This document shows, piece after piece, positions 37,066 through 46,663 of a stretch of DNA of 64,000 nt. Source of the DNA: an uncultured Acetatifactor sp. (GTDB taxonomy: Bacteria > Bacillota > Clostridia > Lachnospirales > Lachnospiraceae); assembly GCA_910578185.1 (NCBI GenBank), contig CAJTPN010000017.1, positions 1 through 64,000 of the forward strand, written 5' to 3'. A program made the position numbers and the translations under genes. Within the stretch, counting starts at the first letter, position 1; each line of letters starts with the position of its first letter. Below the pieces are notes generated by a model. It worked only from the letters and a program-made list of their open reading frames with translations. It made no database searches and was not told the DNA's origin.

Positions 37066-37421
37066 TTGTCAAGCTCTAGCGCAACCCGATTCAGCAGCTC
37101 ATGAGGCGGGTATGGCTTTTTCAGATAATTCACAGCGCCCAGCCGAATCGCATTGAGCACATCGTCTTCCTGTCCCGACGCCGTCAAAAAGATCACAGGC
37201 GTCCAGGCCGTAAACTCTTTCATGCGTTCAAAGGTTTCAAATCCGTTCATCTTTGGCATCTCAATATCCAGCAAAACCAGATCTATCTTTTCTTTCTTCA
37301 GCGTATCCAACGCCTCGGATCCTGAATTGGCTAACAATACATCATACTCCATTCCCAGAATCCGTTTCGTCCTCATCAGATTCATATCGTCGTCATCGAC
37401 CACTAAAATGCGTTTCTGCAT
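37062..37421 (-). CDS. Stand-alone response regulator receiver
   Basis: A 119-residue CheY-like receiver without an output domain. It has the acidic patch VVDDDD, phospho-acceptor in LLDIEMPKMNG, TAS and the KKPY lysine. It heads the operon with the two hybrid kinases and is the likely end point or shuttle for their phosphate. It resembles the stand-alone receiver at 55561-55929, including the LLDIEMPxMNGF and IFLTASG segments. GGGAGG precedes the ATG. Confidence 0.92.
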   Translation of the reverse strand: MQKRILVVDDDDMNLMRTKRILGMEYDVLLANSGSEALDTLKKEKIDLVLLDIEMPKMNGFETFERMKEFTAWTPVIFLTASGQEDDVLNAIRLGAVNYLKKPYPPHELLNRVALELDK

Positions 37422-37576
37422 GTGTAACGCCTCCCTGCTTCATGATCGGGCCCTTCTCGACCCATAAAATTTATTATAAATGATACCTATGAGAAAATCA
37501 AGCTCAAATGAGGAGCATTTTTACTCTAACCCGACTTCCATTTTTAGGGACCTGCCTCCGGACACACGGCACTGCT

Positions 37577-38722
37577 TCAACGGCGGCTATCTTTTTCACC
37601 ATATATTTTTTCTTTCAAGTATTTCCTGTTGGCTTCAAAGTCCACCTCCAGCACCTGCATTTTCCGAATCACCACATCTTTATAGGTGCCTGGACGGGGA
37701 ATATTGTCGGAGACAATCTCATAAGTAAGCAGTTTACCAGCCATCAAGCTTAATTGAAAGCATTCGTTCCTGGTCAGATTGGTGGTCAGGTTCGGCAATA
37801 AACCGTCCAATAAATCTCCTGTATTGGTGAGTAAAGTGCCGGGCAGCTTCTTGATCACAGCCGTCAGCACCTTGCGCTGACGCTCCGTCCGGCCAAAATC
37901 CGTCCCCAGGTAACGGTTTCTGCTGTAAGCAAGGGCCTGCGGACCGTTTAAATGCACCAATCCGCTTAAGGAAGTATCCATATTATCCGTCCCCTGAGGT
38001 CTGCCGGTCAGCATATTATATTCCACCAGATAACCATTGACATATTCAATTTCCTCCTCTGTCAGTTCCAGCTCTATGCCCCCCACTGCATCCACCAGAT
38101 TGGCAAACGCCTCAAAATTCACCAGCACATACCGATTGACGGAAATATCAAAATTTTCTTCCACCGTTTCCATCAAAAGCTCCGCTCCGCCATAGGAATA
38201 AGCGGCGTTCAATCGGTTGCCCTCATGCCCGGGGATGTCCACATACATATCCCGCAACAAGGAAGTCATATAGATTGTTTTGGTTTTACTGCTGACAGAC
38301 AGCAGAATCATGGCATCTGAACGCCCGTCATCCCCATTTTCCCTGGAATCATTTCCAATCAACAGAATATTCACCACACCATCCTGTTTCATTGGCAATT
38401 CTGTCACAGAAGAAATCTCTTTATAATTCATCTTACCGTACACCACACCCACCGCACCGTACAGGCAGCCGCCAAGCAATGCCACAATGAGCAGTACCGC
38501 AATCAATAATTTTCGAAAAGCCGATCCTTTTTTCTTAGTTTTTTTCATATCCTTACCTCCGGAAACCGTAAGTTCCGTCTGGGGATCCGGGGCCACAGAC
38601 GGTTCGGCGCCGTCTTGAGATTGCGCTTCCCCAGGCTCCCCGGAAGCCTTCATTTCCCGATCCAAAAATTCCTCCAGCCCTTGCTGTATTCTGGCCATTT
38701 CATTAATTTTATCTCTGTCCAT
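37577..38722 (-). CDS. LCP family protein (LytR-CpsA-Psr, wall glycopolymer ligase)
   Basis: A 381-residue type II membrane protein with a cytoplasmic N-terminal region of about 70 residues, one membrane segment (about 70-92) and an extracellular LCP domain. Conserved blocks include GVVNILLIGNDSR, SDAMILLSV, TSLLRDMYVDIPG, the RLNAAYSYGG segment and YVLVNFEAFANLVDAVGGI. LCP enzymes attach teichoic acid or capsule polymers from lipid carriers to peptidoglycan. The gene could act on the glycan of the rfb locus, but it is 20 kb away. The ATG has GAGGATAT upstream. Its last 65 bp are repeated as a relic at 31576-31640. Confidence 0.93.
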   Translation of the reverse strand: MDRDKINEMARIQQGLEEFLDREMKASGEPGEAQSQDGAEPSVAPDPQTELTVSGGKDMKKTKKKGSAFRKLLIAVLLIVALLGGCLYGAVGVVYGKMNYKEISSVTELPMKQDGVVNILLIGNDSRENGDDGRSDAMILLSVSSKTKTIYMTSLLRDMYVDIPGHEGNRLNAAYSYGGAELLMETVEENFDISVNRYVLVNFEAFANLVDAVGGIELELTEEEIEYVNGYLVEYNMLTGRPQGTDNMDTSLSGLVHLNGPQALAYSRNRYLGTDFGRTERQRKVLTAVIKKLPGTLLTNTGDLLDGLLPNLTTNLTRNECFQLSLMAGKLLTYEIVSDNIPRPGTYKDVVIRKMQVLEVDFEANRKYLKEKIYGEKDSRR

Positions 38723-39034
38723 ATATCCTCATCCATAATACGCCTTAGGCCTCTTATGCCAGCGGCCTGCTCCGCTTTTTCCTAATCAGTGTAAACTGCA
38801 AATCAGACATCCTGGCATCCCAAGTGCAAATTTATCTCTCGGCCGGAGCTGTTTGACTCTCATCCACTATAACATATATTTTCCCTTTCATCACGAAAGG
38901 AATAATTAATATTTATTAAATCTTATTATATAAAGTATTATCCCTTTCAAAATGAAATACCCCGCAGCAAGGCACACGTTCTCAGATCGGCTCTCTCGTT
39001 TTCCTGCTTTCAGCTCATGGACTCGCATAAAAAA
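38723..39034. other. Intergenic region upstream of the LCP gene
   Basis: About 310 bp without a gene. It contains an AT-rich stretch at 38870-38945 that probably holds the LCP promoter, and a small perfect hairpin (CCTTTC and GAAAGG around 5 nt, near 38884-38900). I see no riboswitch, small RNA or repeat that I can name. Confidence 0.4.
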
Positions 39035-39066
39035 CAGGAGAAGTCAAATGATGGCAACTTCCCCTG
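39035..39066 (-). terminator. Intrinsic terminator after the GH13 gene
   Basis: On the minus strand CAGGGGAAGT pairs with ACTTCTCCTG (one mismatch) around a 12-nt loop and runs into TTTTTT. It lies 10 bp beyond the GH13 stop and ends the leftward sugar operon. Confidence 0.75.
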
Positions 39067-39075
39067 TATCCCGCT

Positions 39076-40920
39076 CTATAAAAAAGTCTTTTTCAGATAA
39101 CAAAAACCATATCCTGACAAGTGTACCTCCGCAGGCCATATCTTTCTTCCGGAACACAGATCCACATACTCTCCATCCGTTGTATTGATCCATGCCGTGC
39201 TCTCCGATTCGCTGAAATTAAACAGTCCGATCAGCTTCTCGCCTTCCATTTCCCTGCAGATACCCAGCACGGAACGATCGTAGGTTTCAACAGTACAAGT
39301 TTGGGCATCTGATGCGAATACCTTCTCCCTTTTGCGAATCCGCTCTAATTCCGCAAGCCGATGAAAAATCTCTCCTTCCGCTGTCCCATGGCGCTCAATG
39401 TTTTTCACCAGCTCCCAGTTCATTGCCCCCCGGTGAAGATATCTGGAATCCTTTGCCTTCAGCGGGTCTTCCTTGTAAGTGTAATCGTTCACCTGACCGA
39501 TTTCATCTCCGCCGTAGAGCACGGGAATTCCAGACTGCATGAACATATAGGCGTGCAGCATTATATCCAGGTCAATCGCCTTTTCCATTGCCTCCTTGTC
39601 CTGCTCAAAACCTGCCTTCTCGATACCGCACATGGAGGCGGTGGTTCCACAGAATCTGGCGTCTCCCGTAACGGGATCCGCATTATACAGCTCTCCTCTG
39701 CTATTACTGTCGCCGGCATACCCTTGGAAATAATCATTCAGATATTGTTTATGGGAGCGTTCCTCAATTCCTTCTCTCAGCAGACTGCCGTAATCCAGCC
39801 CCCAGCCGATATCATCATGGCAGCGGAGATAGTTTAAGAACACATACTCCTTGGGAAGCCCATTCACGGCGTTAAGCTGTTCCCTCAGCAGTCTGACGTC
39901 TCTGGTGGCTACCGTATGCCATGTGGTTGCCATTGTGGTAACATTATAGAGCATATGGCATTCTGGTTTTTCTACCGTCCCAAAATAAGGAACCACCTTT
40001 TCAGGCTCCATGACCACCTCGCCCAACAGAAGTACGGAAGGGCAGACCACTTCCCCTATCATGCGCATCATGCGCACTATGGTATGTACCCGGGGAAGAT
40101 TTCGACAAGACGTATTCAGTTCCTTCCATATATATGGCACCGCGTCAATGCGAAAAATATCAATTCCCCTGTTGGCCAGGTACAGAAAGTTATACATCAT
40201 TTCGTTAAACACCCTGGGATTCCTGTAATTCAAATCCCATTGATACGGATAAAAGGTGGTCATCACATAATGTCCCGCATCCGGGAGCCAAGTGAAATTC
40301 CCCGGGGCCGTTGTGGGGAAAACCTGAGGAACCGTCCTCTCATACTGGGATGGGATATCCGGATTATCAAAGAAAAAATACCGGCTCATATACTCTCCAT
40401 TCCCCTCCCTGGCCTTTCTTGCCCATTCATGGGCATCGGAAGTATGATTCATGACAAAATCCATACAGACATTGATCTTCTTCTCATGACAGGCCTTTGT
40501 CAGGTTCTCCAGATCCTCCATGGAACCAAGCTTATCCTGTACCTTTCTGAAATCCGCCACCGCATACCCGCCGTCGGAGCGCCCTTCCACCGTGTCCAAA
40601 AAGGGCATCAGGTGAATGTAATTCACATTACACTTCTCCAAGTATTCCAGTCTGTCCGCCACACCCTTCATATTGCCGGCAAAATTGTCAATATAAAACA
40701 TCATCCCCAGCACATCGTTCTGTTTGTACCAGTTGGGATCTGCCTCTCTGACAGCATCCCGCTTTTTCAATTCTTCATTCCTCTCCAGGCAGAAGCTTCC
40801 CATACGATCACATAATTCCGCAAACATGGAACCATTGTCATACAATTCCATGTAAAGCCAGCGCAGCTCGTCATGATGCTTCTCCAGCCTTCGGATAAAA
40901 CTTTCCATTTCCCTGCTCAT
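39076..40920 (-). CDS. GH13 alpha-amylase-family enzyme, amylosucrase/sucrose hydrolase-like
   Basis: A 614-residue retaining glycoside hydrolase or transglycosidase. The N-terminal helical region (1-85) and SDGGYAVADFRKV are typical of the amylosucrase subfamily (GH13_4). Catalytic residues can be placed: nucleophile Asp in FRIDAVPYIW, acid/base Glu in LLGEVVM, and the third Asp in RCHDDIGWG. Sucrose is the expected substrate, and the adjacent fructokinase fits with release of fructose. There is no signal peptide, so it works inside the cell. The frame is open to a TTG at 40929, but the ATG at 40920 has AAGGCGG at proper spacing. It is the last gene of the operon. Confidence 0.85.
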   Translation of the reverse strand: MSREMESFIRRLEKHHDELRWLYMELYDNGSMFAELCDRMGSFCLERNEELKKRDAVREADPNWYKQNDVLGMMFYIDNFAGNMKGVADRLEYLEKCNVNYIHLMPFLDTVEGRSDGGYAVADFRKVQDKLGSMEDLENLTKACHEKKINVCMDFVMNHTSDAHEWARKAREGNGEYMSRYFFFDNPDIPSQYERTVPQVFPTTAPGNFTWLPDAGHYVMTTFYPYQWDLNYRNPRVFNEMMYNFLYLANRGIDIFRIDAVPYIWKELNTSCRNLPRVHTIVRMMRMIGEVVCPSVLLLGEVVMEPEKVVPYFGTVEKPECHMLYNVTTMATTWHTVATRDVRLLREQLNAVNGLPKEYVFLNYLRCHDDIGWGLDYGSLLREGIEERSHKQYLNDYFQGYAGDSNSRGELYNADPVTGDARFCGTTASMCGIEKAGFEQDKEAMEKAIDLDIMLHAYMFMQSGIPVLYGGDEIGQVNDYTYKEDPLKAKDSRYLHRGAMNWELVKNIERHGTAEGEIFHRLAELERIRKREKVFASDAQTCTVETYDRSVLGICREMEGEKLIGLFNFSESESTAWINTTDGEYVDLCSGRKIWPAEVHLSGYGFCYLKKTFL

Positions 40921-41047
40921 CGTTTTCAACCGCCTTCCAGTTTCGCTTTCCTATATCCGCTTCCCAAATCCTTTTCGGATTTTATTGTGACCTCTTTCTA
41001 ATCTTTTGATCACTTCCGGCTTTCTCCTTCCTGTGATCCTCATCCTA

Positions 41048-42055
41048 TTAATATAAATTGTCCTCTGTTTTTATGTCAGCTCCGGCTTGTGACTGAAAAT
41101 CGCTTATAAACCTTCGAATCTCCGCCTCCCCCGGCATGACCCGCAAGGCGCCTTTCCTGGTGGTGATAATAGAGGCTGCCGCATTGGCAAATTCCAACAT
41201 TTCCTCCAAGTCTTCCTGATTTAGATTCTCAAGTCCTTTCTCCAACACTCCATGAAGCATACAGCCCATAAAGGTGTCCCCGGCGCCGGTGGTTTCTATG
41301 GTACCGTTTTGCACAAATGCCGATTTATCTACACAAATATCCTTATAGTAGGCCCGGCTTCCCGATTTTCCCATGGACAGCAGTATGAGGGAAACAGGAT
41401 ATTTTTCCCTGATTTTTGCCACGGCCCTGTCATAATCTGTCTCCCCGGTAAACCAAGCGATTTCATTGTCGGATATCTTCAAAATATCACATATACCCAT
41501 CCCGTATTCCACCTGTTCTCTGGCCGTGTCCATGGAATCCCACAAGGGCTCCCTGATGTTGGGGTCAAAAGAAATCAACGCTCCCTGCGCTTTCGCATAC
41601 GCCGCCGCATATCGGGTGGCTTCCCGCACGCCTTCATGGGTCATGGACAGGGTGCCAAAGTGAAAAATTTCAGCCTGGGCAAGCATTTCCTCCTGAATCT
41701 CGGATTTTTTCAGCTGCATATCCGCACCCGGGTTTCTGTAAAAGGAAAAATCCCTGTCCCCGTCGGCTTTGGTTTCCACAAAAGCAAGCGTGGTTCTGCA
41801 TTCCGGGTCCATGCACAAATTGGAAGTATCTATGCCAAGCTCCCTCAAAACCTCCCGTAATTTCCTGCCAAACAGGTCATCTCCCACTTTTCCGATAAAG
41901 CCTGTGGAATGACGCAGCTTTGTAAGCATGGCAAGTACATTGCAGGGAGCGCCGCCCGGATTTGCCTCAAACAGGGTGTTTCCCTGGGATGAGCTTCCGT
42001 TATCCGTCATATCAATCAATAATTCTCCCAGTGCAATCACATCAAATTTTTTCAT
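41048..42055 (-). CDS. scrK: PfkB-family carbohydrate kinase, probable fructokinase
   Basis: A 335-residue ribokinase-fold sugar kinase. It has the N-terminal GELLIDM and the GGAPCN substrate-binding region, and the C-terminal signature GAGDTFMGCMLHG with the catalytic aspartate. Fructose is the most likely substrate because the operon also encodes sucrose-active GH32 and GH13 enzymes that release fructose. The ATG at 42055 is used because AAAGG sits 8 nt before it, while the ATG two codons upstream is too close. A dyad (GATCAC and GTGATC, 41008-41038) lies in the gap before the GH13 gene. Confidence 0.88.
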   Translation of the reverse strand: MKKFDVIALGELLIDMTDNGSSSQGNTLFEANPGGAPCNVLAMLTKLRHSTGFIGKVGDDLFGRKLREVLRELGIDTSNLCMDPECRTTLAFVETKADGDRDFSFYRNPGADMQLKKSEIQEEMLAQAEIFHFGTLSMTHEGVREATRYAAAYAKAQGALISFDPNIREPLWDSMDTAREQVEYGMGICDILKISDNEIAWFTGETDYDRAVAKIREKYPVSLILLSMGKSGSRAYYKDICVDKSAFVQNGTIETTGAGDTFMGCMLHGVLEKGLENLNQEDLEEMLEFANAAASIITTRKGALRVMPGEAEIRRFISDFQSQAGADIKTEDNLY

Positions 42056-42102
42056 AACCATACCTTTCTGTCCGACCTAACATTCTTCCTGTTTGCATGC
42101 CA

Positions 42103-44286
42103 TCAGTTCGATTCTATCTTCTCCAACAAAATCTGGCAGGACTGATATTCGCCGTATTTTAAGGTAATCGGCATTCCGTACGCCATCAGCGCCGCGCCGG
42201 AAAACACCCTTCCCGTATCCTGTTCCCTGTATTTAGCGTCAGAAGAAAGCCCCTGAAGCTTCACATAAATCACCGGCATATTCCCATGGCGCTCCAGCAA
42301 AACCACACTGAGCAGCGCCGTTTTTTTCTCTCTGTCCACCACAATCCACGCGCCGAATTCTTCCTGGAAAGGATTGCTCAATCTATAATATCGCCCGTCA
42401 TACAAAAGCGGAGCTACCTGTTTATACCTTGCCACCTGTTCCCGAACCTGATTTTTTTCCACATCTGTCAATTTCCTCAGATCAAGCTCATAGCCGAAGG
42501 CTCCCGTCATGGCGGCGACACCCCTGGTTCCCAGATCCGTCACCCTTCCAGTCTGATGGTTTGGCACAGCGGAAACATGAGAACCCATAGCTGTCAGCGG
42601 GTAGCCGAAAGACGTACCATACTGAATGTAGACACGGTCAATGGCATCCGTATTGTCGCTGCACCAGATTTGGGGGGTATAGTATAACATTCCCATATCA
42701 AACCGTCCGCCGCCGCCGGAACAGCCCTCCCATAAAATATCCGGAAATTCCGTTGTCAGCCGTTCCAGCAGGGAGTATACACCAAGCATATAGTCGTAAA
42801 GGACCTTGCCCTGTTCCTTTGTGTTTCCCGAATAAATATCGGAAAGGCTGCGATTCATATCCCATTTAATATAATCGATACGGGCCTGTTTTAATACGGC
42901 GCTAATCTTTTCGTAAATATATTGCACCACTATGGGGTTGGCAAAATCCAAAACCAACTGGTTGCGTGCTCTCACAGGCTTTTTGCCCGGTATGGCAATG
43001 GCCCACTCCGGATGGTTACGGTACAAATCACTGTCCTCGGAAACCATTTCCGGCTCAATCCAGAGTCCGAACCGAACTCCTTTTTCCTGGATTCTTTGAG
43101 ATAATTGAGCCAGGGTGCAGCCCAGTTTCCGCTCATTTACCTCCCAGTCTCCCAGAGATGAATTGTCGTCTTCCCTGTGCCCAAACCAACCGTCGTCCAA
43201 CACCACCATCTCCACGCCCAACTCCGCAGCCTGCTCCGCCAGCTCCACAATGGCATCCCCGTCAAAGTCAAAGTAACATGCTTCCCAGCTGTTTACCAGT
43301 ACGGGCCTGATCTGATCCCGATATCTTCCCCGGCAGATATGCTTTTTGACACACTGATGGAAGTGATCCGAAAGTGTATTTAACCCTTCTCCGGAATAGG
43401 AAAGGATTACCTCCGGTGCATAAAAGCACTCCCCTTTGCTTAAAGGATAGGAAAATTGTTCCTCCGAAAGCCCCATCACAAAACGCGTCTGACCGAACTG
43501 ATCTTTTTCCGCTTCCGCACTGAAATTACCGCTGTATACGAAAGAAGCGCCGTAGCATTCTCCCATGGATTCCGTGGCATGGGCATCCGCAAGGATTACA
43601 AACGGATTGTACTGATGGCTGGAGCATCCTCTGGAACTTCCCACAGACTGTCTGCCATGGCCGATCTCCATCCGCTGCAAATTCCGCTCCATGGCATGCC
43701 TTCCGTAAAATGTGATCAGATCATATTGACCGTAAAGAAAATCCAGGCAAGCCCCAGATACCTTCTCCAGGTAAACCCTTGAGCCGGAAACATTTTCCAC
43801 CCGCACGCTTCGCGTAATGATGTCGTTTTCCTCGATCACACCATACATAAGGTAAACTTCCAGCCCCAACCGTGCATCCTTCAGCAGGATCTCCAATGTG
43901 TCCGCTTTCTCCGCATAGACCGCAGGCAGGCCCGGAAGGGCATATTTCCCCTCCGAAATCCGAAATCCTTCATAGCGCAGATCGCATCCGTAACATCCAT
44001 TATCTTCCCTTACCTTAAACGCCACATTTCGATAATCCCCTGTTCCAAGCACCGGAAATTCCTGCGGCAGCACATCCGGGGAATAAGTGCGGTCTCTGTC
44101 AGCATCATAGGGATTTCCCGAAAATCCTCTGTCAAAAAAGGTCAGCATGTAATCCATGGGGGCATCCAGCCTCTTGCCATAATATAGATGCAACAGATAT
44201 CCATGTTTGTCCGCCTGCATCTGGTATGTGCTATTTTTTGTGTGAAGGTAAAAAATCCTTTTGTCCATATCAAATAGTATTGCCAT
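42103..44286 (-). CDS. Alpha-galactosidase, GH36
   Basis: A 727-residue cytoplasmic alpha-galactosidase of the bacterial GH36 type, acting on raffinose-family sugars and melibiose. The beta-sandwich N-terminal domain is followed by a (beta/alpha)8 barrel. The nucleophile Asp lies in DYIKWDMNRS and the acid/base Asp in the WCSDNTDAIDR segment, after the ECSGGGGRFD-like block. The ATG at 44286 is preferred because AGGAGAAAAA precedes it and the family begins with the short MAILFD stretch. Galactose released here could enter the galK-galT operon elsewhere in the window. A structured repeat fills the gap upstream. Confidence 0.95.
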   Translation of the reverse strand: MAILFDMDKRIFYLHTKNSTYQMQADKHGYLLHLYYGKRLDAPMDYMLTFFDRGFSGNPYDADRDRTYSPDVLPQEFPVLGTGDYRNVAFKVREDNGCYGCDLRYEGFRISEGKYALPGLPAVYAEKADTLEILLKDARLGLEVYLMYGVIEENDIITRSVRVENVSGSRVYLEKVSGACLDFLYGQYDLITFYGRHAMERNLQRMEIGHGRQSVGSSRGCSSHQYNPFVILADAHATESMGECYGASFVYSGNFSAEAEKDQFGQTRFVMGLSEEQFSYPLSKGECFYAPEVILSYSGEGLNTLSDHFHQCVKKHICRGRYRDQIRPVLVNSWEACYFDFDGDAIVELAEQAAELGVEMVVLDDGWFGHREDDNSSLGDWEVNERKLGCTLAQLSQRIQEKGVRFGLWIEPEMVSEDSDLYRNHPEWAIAIPGKKPVRARNQLVLDFANPIVVQYIYEKISAVLKQARIDYIKWDMNRSLSDIYSGNTKEQGKVLYDYMLGVYSLLERLTTEFPDILWEGCSGGGGRFDMGMLYYTPQIWCSDNTDAIDRVYIQYGTSFGYPLTAMGSHVSAVPNHQTGRVTDLGTRGVAAMTGAFGYELDLRKLTDVEKNQVREQVARYKQVAPLLYDGRYYRLSNPFQEEFGAWIVVDREKKTALLSVVLLERHGNMPVIYVKLQGLSSDAKYREQDTGRVFSGAALMAYGMPITLKYGEYQSCQILLEKIESN

Positions 44287-44298
44287 AATTTTTCTCCT

Positions 44299-44425
44299 AT
44301 TCCAGTTCCGCATCCTCCCTCACGCATCCTCCCCCCATGGATGCGAATGCGGACTCCTTTCTTTCGTCCGCCTACGCATCCGGGTGCTTACGGGCGGATG
44401 CCAGGGGTTCCAGTGCCGTCCCTAC
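44299..44425 (-). repeat. Structured intergenic element related to the 106-bp repeats
   Basis: A segment bordered by ATTCCAGTTCCG (44299) and the similar GTTCCAGTGCCGTCCCTAC (44407-44425), spaced 108 bp apart. This is nearly the same border and period as the tandem repeats at 47553. Its interior differs and folds into a long imperfect hairpin (44338-44382, GGATGCG with CGCATCC and GCGGAC with GTCCGC). On the minus strand the border runs straight into the ribosome site of the alpha-galactosidase gene. Confidence 0.6.
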
Positions 44426-44451
44426 ACTACAACACTCTTACCTTTTCCTCT

Positions 44452-45783
44452 TCATGAATTTCCTGTGTAAATTCGTACAGATTTTCCTCGGATTTCATCT
44501 CCCAGTCCATAAACCACATGGCTGATCACATATTCTCCGTCATTGATAAATATTTCTATGAGATTTGAATCCACAAAGATATCCAGTCGGTGCTCCTCCA
44601 GACTTACGGGCGTGACGCTGGTGACGGCAGGCCCTTCAATCCCCTGAAATACTCTGCTTCGATCCGTTTTCACATATCCCTCTTCCACCCATATCAGATA
44701 GCCGCCGATATTCAGCGTTTCTCCTTCTTCCAACACCGTCCCTATCCGGCAGGGGTAATTGGGGAGAATTGCGTTTTTCGCCTCCCCTTCCCTGGCAAAA
44801 TACCTGTCAACCGCCGGATGAACCCGGAAAAAGATATGTCCCCCAACGACTTCCACCACTCTTGGCAGACACATCATACCGTTCCAAGGCTTCGTTCCTT
44901 CCGCTTCCACAGCCCTTGGCATTCTCATCCACCCGATCATTACCCGTCTGCCCTCATTATCCACATTTGTCTGGGGCGCGTACAGGTCCTCACCGTAATC
45001 CACAAGCCCCAATTCCTTTGAAAGCTTTAATCCACAGGTTTCCTCGTCAAATTCCGCCAATGTACATATCGACAGGTGTTCATATCCCTTTCCGGCATCC
45101 TGCACATACATGGGGGAACCCAGAAATACATGGGATTCCCCCAAGGGAAACAAATCGGGACATTCCAGAATTCTGCCCAATTTTTCTTCCGAACGGGCAG
45201 CATATTCCCATTTTTCCCCATCCGTACTTTTAAAGAATACTACCCGTCCCGCTCTTTCCCCATCGGTACTGCCCAGAATCATGTAATAGCAACCATTTTG
45301 GAACCACACCTTCGGGTCTCTGGTATGGACAGGGTGCGCTCTTTTTTCGTCCCGTATGACAGGAATTATCTGCCTTTTACAGCTCCAGTTATCAAAATGA
45401 AAGCCATCTTCCGAAATCACCATTGCCTGACTGGTCTCGAATTTTCCGTCTGCTGCTCTGTGGATATCCTCCGAATCCTCTTTCAGGTATCGCACCGCCG
45501 AATAATAAAGATACAGGCGGCCGTCTTTTTCCAGTGCACTTCCCGAGAAGACGCCGTTTCTGTCATACCCTTTGGTAGGGAACAGCGCCACATCCAGGTG
45601 TTCCCAATGCACCAGATCTTCGCTCACCGCGTGTCCCCAGTGCATAGTTCCCCAGAAGGGAGCATAGGGAAAATACTGGTAAAATAAATGGTATTTTCCA
45701 CCGTAATAGATAAAACCGTTGGGATCGTTTATCCAGTTTCCCGGAGCCTTTAAATGTAAGATGTCTTTCATCGTATGTGTCAT
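44452..45783 (-). CDS. Glycoside hydrolase family 32 (beta-fructofuranosidase)
   Basis: A 443-residue GH32 enzyme that cleaves the fructose unit from sucrose, raffinose or fructans. The three catalytic landmarks are present: WINDPNG near the N-terminus (nucleophile Asp), RDPKVW, and ECPDLF (acid/base Glu). No signal peptide is seen, so the substrate must enter by the ABC transporter encoded next. It may act on unphosphorylated sugar since no PTS gene is present. The start could be the ATG at 45783 or the one four codons later; neither has ideal spacing from the GGAAAGGG upstream. Confidence 0.94.
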   Translation of the reverse strand: MTHTMKDILHLKAPGNWINDPNGFIYYGGKYHLFYQYFPYAPFWGTMHWGHAVSEDLVHWEHLDVALFPTKGYDRNGVFSGSALEKDGRLYLYYSAVRYLKEDSEDIHRAADGKFETSQAMVISEDGFHFDNWSCKRQIIPVIRDEKRAHPVHTRDPKVWFQNGCYYMILGSTDGERAGRVVFFKSTDGEKWEYAARSEEKLGRILECPDLFPLGESHVFLGSPMYVQDAGKGYEHLSICTLAEFDEETCGLKLSKELGLVDYGEDLYAPQTNVDNEGRRVMIGWMRMPRAVEAEGTKPWNGMMCLPRVVEVVGGHIFFRVHPAVDRYFAREGEAKNAILPNYPCRIGTVLEEGETLNIGGYLIWVEEGYVKTDRSRVFQGIEGPAVTSVTPVSLEEHRLDIFVDSNLIEIFINDGEYVISHVVYGLGDEIRGKSVRIYTGNS

Positions 45784-45802
45784 CCCTTTCCGTTACGCCG
45801 CA

Positions 45803-46663
45803 TTATTTCACGGCACCTGCCACCACACCGTTCACAATCTGTTTCTGCAGTACCACATACAAAGCCAGGATCGGAACCACACAGAGTAAAAGTCCTGCCA
45901 TAATCGTTCCGTAATCTGCGGAATAAGTCCCATAAAAGCTGTAGGTGGACAGGGGCAGTGTCAAAAGCTTCTTATCTGTCAACACCAGGGAAGGCAGCAG
46001 GAAGTCATTCCAAAAAGCCAGCGCGTTCAGTATAACCATGGTAGAGATAATGGGTTTCAGCAGCGGAAACACAATCCCGAAAAAGGTCTGCGTGTGAGTG
46101 CAGCCGTCGATATACGCCGCTTCTTCCAACGCTATGGGAATATTTCCGTTGATAAATCCATGGAACATAAATACGGACATTGCCATAGAAAATCCCGTAT
46201 GCATAAAAATCAATGTAATTCTATGGTTTAATACGTTCAGGGTCCCTCCGTAAATGCTCACAAGAGGTATCATGATCGCCTGAAACGGAATGATCATGGA
46301 TGCAACCATCAGGGCAAAGGAAATCTTGGATACCGGGTTCTTGTGACGAACAATATAGTACGCCAGCATGGAAGAGAGCAGCGTAACCAGCACGGTTGCC
46401 GAGACAGTGACAATCAGAGAATTTTTAAACGCATTCAGGAAATCCATCTGCGTAAATGCTTTCACAAAGTTGTCAAAGGACAGACCCTTGATGGTAAACA
46501 GCCACGAAAACGGACTTTTGATAATGTCGCGCTTTTGCTTAAGGGAATTGATCACCACCATCAGGAATGGGAACATGTATGCCGCAAATATCACGAGTAA
46601 TCCTGTCATTGAAAGGAAATTAACTGCTTTTTTCTTATTTCCGCCCACTGCCGTTTGTGCCAT
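45803..46663 (-). CDS. ABC sugar transporter permease (MsmG/MalG type)
   Basis: A 286-residue inner-membrane permease with six predicted membrane segments. The cytoplasmic EAA loop that contacts the ATPase is visible as LEEAAYIDGCTHTQTFFGIVFPLLKP. It pairs with the permease encoded just upstream; its ATG overlaps that gene's TAA stop as TAATG. It belongs to the sucrose/raffinose operon. The ATPase subunit is not encoded in the window. Confidence 0.93.
   Translation of the reverse strand: MAQTAVGGNKKKAVNFLSMTGLLVIFAAYMFPFLMVVINSLKQKRDIIKSPFSWLFTIKGLSFDNFVKAFTQMDFLNAFKNSLIVTVSATVLVTLLSSMLAYYIVRHKNPVSKISFALMVASMIIPFQAIMIPLVSIYGGTLNVLNHRITLIFMHTGFSMAMSVFMFHGFINGNIPIALEEAAYIDGCTHTQTFFGIVFPLLKPIISTMVILNALAFWNDFLLPSLVLTDKKLLTLPLSTYSFYGTYSADYGTIMAGLLLCVVPILALYVVLQKQIVNGVVAGAVK

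Noticed and set aside
39916..40815. Plus-strand open frame of about 300 codons
   Set aside because: It is antisense to the GH13 gene, whose catalytic motifs are clear; its translation has no recognisable feature.
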